Assembly (NCBI GenBank): GCA_937890045.1
Contig: CALBXV010000374.1
Coordinates: 1 to 14,066, forward strand
Reading direction: 5' to 3'
Source: an uncultured archaeon
GTDB taxonomy: Archaea > Thermoproteota > Nitrososphaeria > Nitrososphaerales > CALBXV01
Length of the DNA stretch: 14,066 bases
Positions 6,978 through 11,905 of this stretch are shown here, piece by piece. The translations under genes were made by a program, and so were the position numbers. Positions within the stretch are counted from its first letter, which is position 1. Every line of letters starts with the position of its first letter. The notes below the pieces were generated by a model, which saw only the letters and a program-made list of their open reading frames with translations, ran no database searches and was not told the origin of the DNA.

Positions 6978-7880
6978 TCAGTTATTATAATTCTTTTTCA
7001 CTAATTGCATTATATTATAAGCGTTTTTTATAACAGTATTATATTCAGGAATTTTAGCTATTCCGAATTTACCAAAAGAAGTTTGTGAGGCAGATATTGC
7101 AACACTCACTGACCAGAGTGGATCACCAGTTTTAATAAGTGATGAATTAAAAGCTCCTGTAAATATATCCCCAATTCCAGTACTTTCCAAAATTTTAATT
7201 TTGGGAATATTAATTGAATATTTATGTTTAGGAGTGACTAATAATACTTTACCACTAGAAGAAGTTAATATAATATTACTAAGATTATATTTAGACAACT
7301 TATTTAAAGACAAATCAATATTATTAGTTCCTGTAATAAATGGTAGTTCTTCTTCTCCAATTTTAATAGAATCAATATATTGAAAAATGTCAGTGTTAAA
7401 ATTATAATTTAATAGACATTTACCTGATTTATCAAACGAACGTAAAAATCCTTGTGGGTCAAGAAAAACATGTGGAAATAATGTTCTTGATAATTTAACC
7501 AATGACAAGGGAATTTCATCAACAACAGGACTTAAAATTATTCCATCACCGCTAGTATTCTCTAGTTGTGTAGAAGATAACGATTCGCATTTATTTAATA
7601 AGAATAGATGTCTTAAACTAGAATTATTAACTATATGAAAATTAGTAGTAGGAAGTTTGGTAGATTTAAACGATTTTAAAAACGAAATATTTTTTGTCAA
7701 GAGCCAATTTATGTTTTCTTGTTCTAGATCTAAACCAACTTTAGTAGCAATATTCACATTTATTCCAAAAGTGTGAGCAGTTAGACCACTATAACAAGGA
7801 GAACCTCCTATAGAGCTAATTAAAATATCATTAAATTTAATTAAATCTTTAGTAATATGACCTGCAATAATTATTTTCAT
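6978..7880 (-). CDS. PfkB (ribokinase)-family kinase, substrate unknown
   Basis: A cytoplasmic small-molecule kinase using ATP. The 300 residues show the family layout: an N-terminal sheet with HITKDLI, the glycine pair in SIGGSPCYSG (23-32) that closes over the substrate, FGI-VNIATKVG (38-49), DPQGFLR (141-147), KIGEEE (173-178), and the anion-hole / catalytic-base motif STGIGDIFTGAF (233-244) with Asp238 as the base. The classical DTxGAGD is relaxed to ESTGIGD. This family phosphorylates ribose, fructose, adenosine, cytidine and other sugars or nucleosides, and the sequence alone does not say which. The neighbours (proS, rps26e) give no metabolic clue. The ATG is supported by a TATA-like stretch about 23 nt upstream, and a T5 tract lies about 13 nt after the TGA stop. 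The kinase fold is certain; the substrate is open. Confidence 0.85.
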   Translation of the reverse strand: MKIIIAGHITKDLIKFNDILISSIGGSPCYSGLTAHTFGINVNIATKVGLDLEQENINWLLTKNISFLKSFKSTKLPTTNFHIVNNSSLRHLFLLNKCESLSSTQLENTSGDGIILSPVVDEIPLSLVKLSRTLFPHVFLDPQGFLRSFDKSGKCLLNYNFNTDIFQYIDSIKIGEEELPFITGTNNIDLSLNKLSKYNLSNIILTSSSGKVLLVTPKHKYSINIPKIKILESTGIGDIFTGAFNSSLIKTGDPLWSVSVAISASQTSFGKFGIAKIPEYNTVIKNAYNIMQLVKKNYNN

Positions 7881-7895
7881 ATAACTTCAATCCAG

Positions 7896-7909
7896 ATATA
7901 TTAATAAAA
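7896..7909 (-). promoter_or_regulatory. TATA-like element of the PfkB kinase gene
   Basis: The minus strand reads TTTTATTAATATAT, centred about 23 nt before the kinase ATG, inside the 73-bp divergent gap shared with rps26e. Confidence 0.4.
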
Positions 7910-7921
7910 TCATTCATAATG

Positions 7922-7928
7922 TTTAAAG
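7922..7928 (+). promoter_or_regulatory. TATA-like element of rps26e
   Basis: TTTAAAG on the + strand, centred about 29 nt before the rps26e ATG, matches the core archaeal TATA pattern. A second box TTATTTAAAA (7931-7940) is only about 18 nt from the ATG, which is too close for a functional TATA box unless the true leader differs. Confidence 0.35.
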
Positions 7929-7953
7929 CCTTATTTAAAAAAAATAGAAGTAC

Positions 7954-8235
7954 ATGCCAAAGAAAAGAAAAAGCCGTGGTAGAGCAAAAGGATCTACTAA
8001 AGGAAGGACAAAATTAATTCAATGTAGTAAATGTGGACAAATGACTCCTATCGATAAAGCAAAAAAGATTACAACAAGATTAAATTTAGTTGAGCATGCA
8101 TTAGCAAAAGAATTAAGAACTCAAGGAGCATATATAGCAGCTCCAAGAACATTAAAGTATTATTGTGTTTCATGTGCAGTTCATTATGGATTAGTAAAAG
8201 TAAGAGCTAAAGCTGAAAGATATTCAAGAAGATAG
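7954..8235 (+). CDS. rps26e: 30S ribosomal protein S26e
   Basis: Small-subunit ribosomal protein near the mRNA exit and the 3' end of 16S rRNA. The 93 residues carry the expected very basic N-terminus (MPKKRKSRGRAKG), a zinc site made of C24/C27 (QCSKCG) and C71/C74 (YYCVSCAVH), and the C-terminal GLVKVRAKAERYSRR. This protein occurs in eukaryotes and in crenarchaeal, thaumarchaeal and related archaea but not in most euryarchaea, which supports the lineage assignment. The start is unambiguous, since the MPKKR-SRGR opening is the family consensus. It is divergent from the PfkB kinase gene and ends only 4 bp from the convergent phosphatidyltransferase gene, so its transcript probably terminates inside that gene's 3' end. 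Confidence 0.97.
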   Translation: MPKKRKSRGRAKGSTKGRTKLIQCSKCGQMTPIDKAKKITTRLNLVEHALAKELRTQGAYIAAPRTLKYYCVSCAVHYGLVKVRAKAERYSRR

Positions 8236-8239
8236 AAAA

Positions 8240-8881
8240 TTAAGATAATTTTTTGAAGACGTAGATAAATCTATGAATAAATGTTATAATAGACATAACT
8301 AGAATTACAATAATTGCAATTTCTATTAATCCAAATATACTTAGTATAGCTAATATGAGTATACGTTCAGCTCTTTCTCCAAGACCAATACCTGTAAGAT
8401 TAATAGACAGATTTTTTGCAATAGAACTAAGATAACTAACAAGAAATGAAAAAGATAAAGATAAAATCAAAAGCAAATTAAATATATTTGGATAGTTTAC
8501 ACAAGAGCAAATGTTATCAAAGTTACCGTAACTGCCTAAAAATATGCCAACAAAAATTATAATTTCAGATACACGATCAATAGTAGAATCTAGAAATTTA
8601 CCTTTATTATTAGAAACATTTTGATATCTGGCGACAGCTCCATCAACAATATCAAAAAATCCTGCTATTAATAACAAAAATCCTCCAATAATAGGATAAT
8701 AAAGATTTGGAGAATCTAGTGATTCAGGAAAAGATGATCCAAAAGAAAACGCCACTGCAGAAAAAATTGCTATTATTAATCCTAAAAATGTCCAGAAGTT
8801 TGGACTTAGACCAAATTTAGAAAAAAAAGAGCCTAATTTAATTAAATATGGTTCTAAAATTAATCTTAAATTATTTAACAT
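8240..8881 (-). CDS. CDP-alcohol phosphatidyltransferase, probable archaetidylinositol-phosphate synthase
   Basis: Integral membrane enzyme that transfers a CDP-activated lipid onto an alcohol to make a polar-lipid headgroup. The diagnostic signature is perfect: D-G-x2-A-R-x8-G-x3-D-x3-D from Asp80 (VDGAVARY) through Gly94 to Asp98 and Asp102, with Asp77 just before. These four Asp residues bind the two metals and the CDP moiety. Hydrophobic stretches at about 31-50, 63-80, 104-117, 134-151, 172-186 and 187-206 fit the six transmembrane helices of the family. At 213 residues it is the size of archaeal archaetidylinositol-phosphate synthases, and the lead-in with LSPNFWTFLGL is typical. Alternatives are archaetidylserine or archaetidylglycerol-phosphate synthase; the exact alcohol cannot be fixed from sequence. 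The gene is convergent with rps26e and divergent from the small-protein/thrS pair. Confidence 0.88.
   Translation of the reverse strand: MLNNLRLILEPYLIKLGSFFSKFGLSPNFWTFLGLIIAIFSAVAFSFGSSFPESLDSPNLYYPIIGGFLLLIAGFFDIVDGAVARYQNVSNNKGKFLDSTIDRVSEIIIFVGIFLGSYGNFDNICSCVNYPNIFNLLLILSLSFSFLVSYLSSIAKNLSINLTGIGLGERAERILILAILSIFGLIEIAIIVILVMSIITFIHRFIYVFKKLS
8249..8254 (+). terminator. T-run after rps26e
   Basis: Six T residues 14 bases past the rps26e stop, inside the 3' end of the convergent phosphatidyltransferase gene. It is a plausible archaeal terminator and would give overlapping 3' ends for the two transcripts. Confidence 0.35.
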
Positions 8882-8907
8882 TCTACAATAATATACAGTA
8901 TAATAAG

Positions 8908-8919
8908 TAATATATATAG
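8908..8919. promoter_or_regulatory. TATA-rich centre of a divergent promoter
   Basis: TAATATATATAG lies midway in the 68-bp gap between the phosphatidyltransferase gene (-) and the small-protein/thrS pair (+), about 33 and 36 nt from the two start codons. A second minus-strand candidate, CTTATTATAC (8898-8907), is about 21 nt from the phosphatidyltransferase ATG. Both directions may use overlapping elements; which one is used is not decidable by eye. Confidence 0.4.
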
Positions 8920-8949
8920 CAAGTTATTGAAATACCTTAATCATATAAA

Positions 8950-9141
8950 ATGAATAAAACTTGTAATGTAATAGAATGTAATGATATATCTATTAGATCA
9001 CTAAGTAAAGATAAAGCATCTGGAAGTAGTTTAAACTTTACAGAAGAAGATAAAAGAATACACTTATGTGGAAAACATTACAAAACATGGAAAAAAGAAA
9101 CTAAGAAACAAAGAGAACTAGAAAGAATTAGATATGGGTAA
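8950..9141 (+). CDS. Small conserved-looking Cys/His protein of unknown function, upstream of thrS
   Basis: A 63-residue protein that I do not recognise as a named family. It opens with MNKTCNVIEC (Cys5 and Cys10) and has LCGKHYKTWKKE near the middle (Cys40, His43), so C-x4-C plus C-x2-H could hold one zinc ion. The last third (about 44-62) is strongly basic and probably helical, rich in Lys, Glu and Arg, which could suit RNA or protein binding. It is soluble, with no signal or membrane segment. It looks real rather than a chance reading frame: the ATG lies at a sensible distance from a TATA-rich box, nothing overlaps it, and it ends six bases before the thrS ATG, so the two are almost certainly co-transcribed. 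A role linked to translation is suggested by that position only. Confidence 0.75.
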   Translation: MNKTCNVIECNDISIRSLSKDKASGSSLNFTEEDKRIHLCGKHYKTWKKETKKQRELERIRYG

Positions 9142-9147
9142 AATATA

Positions 9148-11001
9148 ATGAAAATTCTATTTCAGCATGCAGATTATATAGAATATAAACCAATTAAGAA
9201 AGAGATTAAAAATGCTGAAGAAGCAGAAAAAAAAACAATCAGATATGAAGAGATAATAGTTTTATTTTTATCAGTAGAAATTGGTGATAACAAGCAGATA
9301 TGTAATAAAACAGTTAACGAACTGCAAAGTTCTCTTGAGAGATTAAAGATTAATAGAGTTCTACTATATCCATATGCGCATTTATCAGATAATTTAGCTA
9401 AACCACTTGATGCAATAACAATTATAAAATTATTAGAAAATGAAGTGAAAAAAACAGGAATTGAAATATATAGATCACCTTTTGGATGGAATAAAGCTTT
9501 TACAATTAAAGTTAAAGGTCATCCACTTGCAGAACAATTTAAATCAATAACTAAGAATACAAAAACAGATAATGTATCTTCAGCCTTAAAAATGGAAGAT
9601 AAACTTGAATCTAAATATTATATAATAGATAAAGATGGTAAAATGGAATCTATATCAGAATATAATTTTACAAATCAAGAAAAATTATCTAAGTTTGTTA
9701 AATATGAGACAACAAAATCAAGAGTTGTAAATCAAATTCCTCCACATGTAGAACTTATGAAAAGATTAGAAATTGCAGATTATGAACCTGGTTCAGACCC
9801 AGGGAATTTAAGATTTTATCCTAAAGGGAGATTAATAAAATCGTTGTTAGAGAGATATGTTACTGAGAAAGTAATAGAATATGGAGGAATGGAAGTAGAA
9901 ACACCAATAATGTACGATTATAATCATCCAAGTCTTTCGGATTATCTAAATAGATTTCCGGCTAGACAATATACAATTAAGTCAGAGGATAAAGACTTGT
10001 TTTTAAGATTTAGCGCATGTTTTGGTCAATTTTTAATGGCTAGTGACACACAATTTTCTTATAAACAAACACCCTTGAAATTTTATGAGTTGACACGATA
10101 TAGTTTTAGGAGAGAAAAACGAGGAGAACTAGTTGGTCTAAGAAGATTAAGAGCTTTTACAATGCCTGATTGTCATGCATTATGTTCAGACATAGATCAA
10201 GCAAAAGATGAATTCATAAAAAGATTGAAATTATCAATTGAAGTATTAAAAAAAATTGGATTAGATAAAGATGATTACATAATGGCTTTAAGATTTACAG
10301 ATGATTTTTATAATAAAAATAAAATTTTTATAGAATCTATATTAAAAATTTTAGGCAGATCAGCATTTATAGAGATTTGGAATAAGAGATTCTTTTATTT
10401 TACATTAAAATGGGAATTTAACTTTATTGATAACTTAGGTAAAGCATCAGCACTATCAACAGACCAAATAGATGTAGAGAATGGAAAAAGATATAATATA
10501 ACATTTACAGACAAGATTGGTAACAAGCAGAATCCAATAATATTACATTGCTCTCCAAGTGGAGCGATTGAGCGAAATATCTACGCAATTTTAGAAAAAG
10601 AATATACTAAACAAAAAAATGGAATAGCACCAAATATACCATTTTGGTTAGCGCCTACTCAAATTAGATTGATTCCAATGTCATCGAAATTTATAGATTA
10701 TTCCAACAAATTATCATTAGAAATTAATAAGAAGAAAATTAGAAGTGATATAGATGATAGAGAAATTAGTGTTAGTAAAAAAATCAGAGATGCTGGTAGA
10801 GAATGGATAAGATATGTAATTGTTATTGGAGAAAAGGAAATTCAATCAAATGAATTACCTGTTAGAGATAGAAAAAGTAATAAATTGCGTAACATAACTT
10901 TAGAAGATTTAATAAAAGAAATAATAATTCAAGTAAAAGATTTACCAACCCAATCATTAGCAGAAAATAAATTATTATCGTTAAGATCTAAATTTTCGTA
11001 G
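9148..11001 (+). CDS. thrS: Threonyl-tRNA synthetase, archaeal type with N-terminal editing domain
   Basis: Charges tRNA-Thr and hydrolyses mischarged Ser-tRNA-Thr. The 617 residues carry both halves on one chain, unlike some crenarchaea where they are split between two genes. The N-terminal archaeal editing domain (about 1-140, D-aminoacyl-tRNA-deacylase-like) has YPYAHLS with His78 and FGWNKAF with Lys116, the positions used in the Pyrococcus enzyme, then KGHPLAE. The class II core starts near 195. Zinc and threonine ligands are Cys291 (SACFGQF), His343 (DCHALC) and His467 (LHCSPSG). Motif 2 is RYSFRREKRGELVGLRRLR (317-335), with RAFTMPD following. Motif 3 falls at SGAIERNIYAILE (471-483). 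The anticodon-binding domain (about 500-610) closes with GREWIRYVIVIGEKE and LPVRDR. It lies six bases after the small Cys/His protein gene and ends one base from the convergent ureohydrolase stop. Confidence 0.97.
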   Translation: MKILFQHADYIEYKPIKKEIKNAEEAEKKTIRYEEIIVLFLSVEIGDNKQICNKTVNELQSSLERLKINRVLLYPYAHLSDNLAKPLDAITIIKLLENEVKKTGIEIYRSPFGWNKAFTIKVKGHPLAEQFKSITKNTKTDNVSSALKMEDKLESKYYIIDKDGKMESISEYNFTNQEKLSKFVKYETTKSRVVNQIPPHVELMKRLEIADYEPGSDPGNLRFYPKGRLIKSLLERYVTEKVIEYGGMEVETPIMYDYNHPSLSDYLNRFPARQYTIKSEDKDLFLRFSACFGQFLMASDTQFSYKQTPLKFYELTRYSFRREKRGELVGLRRLRAFTMPDCHALCSDIDQAKDEFIKRLKLSIEVLKKIGLDKDDYIMALRFTDDFYNKNKIFIESILKILGRSAFIEIWNKRFFYFTLKWEFNFIDNLGKASALSTDQIDVENGKRYNITFTDKIGNKQNPIILHCSPSGAIERNIYAILEKEYTKQKNGIAPNIPFWLAPTQIRLIPMSSKFIDYSNKLSLEINKKKIRSDIDDREISVSKKIRDAGREWIRYVIVIGEKEIQSNELPVRDRKSNKLRNITLEDLIKEIIIQVKDLPTQSLAENKLLSLRSKFS

Positions 11002-11002
11002 A

Positions 11003-11905
11003 TTATTTATGTCCTAAATAAGATAATGTTAAAAGCTCACATAAACATTTTGCTGCCACTATTGATGAGATTCCAGTATCATATGGTGGACAAACTTCAA
11101 CTATATCAAAACCAACAATATTTTTCCCTTTTAAAATATTAAAAAATTCAAGAAGTTTTGTTATACTAATACCGTTAGGTTCAGGATTTCCAACACCAGG
11201 AGCAAAAGAAGGATCAAGGACATCCATATCAACACTAACGTAGATTTTACTAAAATCTTTTAGATAATCTTTTAGGATTAAATAAGAATCACCAAGTTTA
11301 ATAGTTTGATCTGTAATAACAGTAAGATCATAGTTTTTTATATAGTCCCATTCTTCTTTTGCACCAACACGTCCACCCAAATGAATAATATGATTGCAAC
11401 CAAATTTTTCAATATAACGCCTTAGATAAGTAGCATGACTCATGGTAAGGTCTTCATAATTATCACGTAAATCAAAATGTGCATCAATAATAATTATTCC
11501 AACATCTGGCGGCAAGGATTTAAAAGCCCCATAACTTAGTGAATGTTCACCTCCGAGAATTCCTACAGAATAATTTTCAGAGATTATTTCACTAGCTACT
11601 TTTTCAACATTATTTTGCATATTATCTATATTAGCTGTACGATTTAAATTACCAAGGTCTTGAAATGATAATTCTTCTAAATCAATTCCAAAATTAGGAG
11701 AAAAAAGTTCAATATTCATAAAAGATTCTCGAATAGCATTAGGTGCAAAACGACTGCCAGACCTATATGTAGAAGTAAAATCGAAGGGCACCCCAAAAAG
11801 TTTTGCAAAAGTATTCTTATTATTATTTAGAATTGTAACAAGTGGATCATAAGAAAATAATAAATCTTTATAACTCAATATTAGTAAATCACTTTTTAAC
11901 TCCAA
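11003..11905 (-). CDS. Ureohydrolase, agmatinase/arginase family
   Basis: Hydrolyses a guanidino compound to urea and an amine with a two-manganese centre. Metal-site residues are complete: His121 in GGEHSLS, Asp141/His143/Asp145 in DAHFDLR, Asp226 and Asp228 in SVDMDVLDP, and Glu270 in FDIVEVCPPYD. FAPGVGNPEP (235-244) is a family hallmark, and MSHATYLRR (155-163) corresponds to the substrate-loop region of agmatinases. Agmatinase, making putrescine for polyamines, is the best guess; arginase or guanidinobutyrase activity cannot be excluded. The 300-residue length is normal. The start is weakly defined: there is no ATG, TTG at 11903-11905 overlaps the end of polB by ten bases, and another in-frame TTG at 11876-11878 would remove nine residues. 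The overlap suggests translation coupled to polB on a shared mRNA. No obvious TATA element lies at the expected distance. Confidence 0.9.
   Translation of the reverse strand: MELKSDLLILSYKDLLFSYDPLVTILNNNKNTFAKLFGVPFDFTSTYRSGSRFAPNAIRESFMNIELFSPNFGIDLEELSFQDLGNLNRTANIDNMQNNVEKVASEIISENYSVGILGGEHSLSYGAFKSLPPDVGIIIIDAHFDLRDNYEDLTMSHATYLRRYIEKFGCNHIIHLGGRVGAKEEWDYIKNYDLTVITDQTIKLGDSYLILKDYLKDFSKIYVSVDMDVLDPSFAPGVGNPEPNGISITKLLEFFNILKGKNIVGFDIVEVCPPYDTGISSIVAAKCLCELLTLSYLGHK

Noticed and set aside
7201..7383. 60-codon + strand open frame inside the PfkB kinase gene
   Set aside because: Antisense to conserved kinase sequence, with no promoter or recognisable motif.
9148..11001. ThrRS editing domain as a novel fusion
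   Set aside because: The N-terminal deacylase-like domain is the standard archaeal ThrRS arrangement with its expected His and Lys residues.
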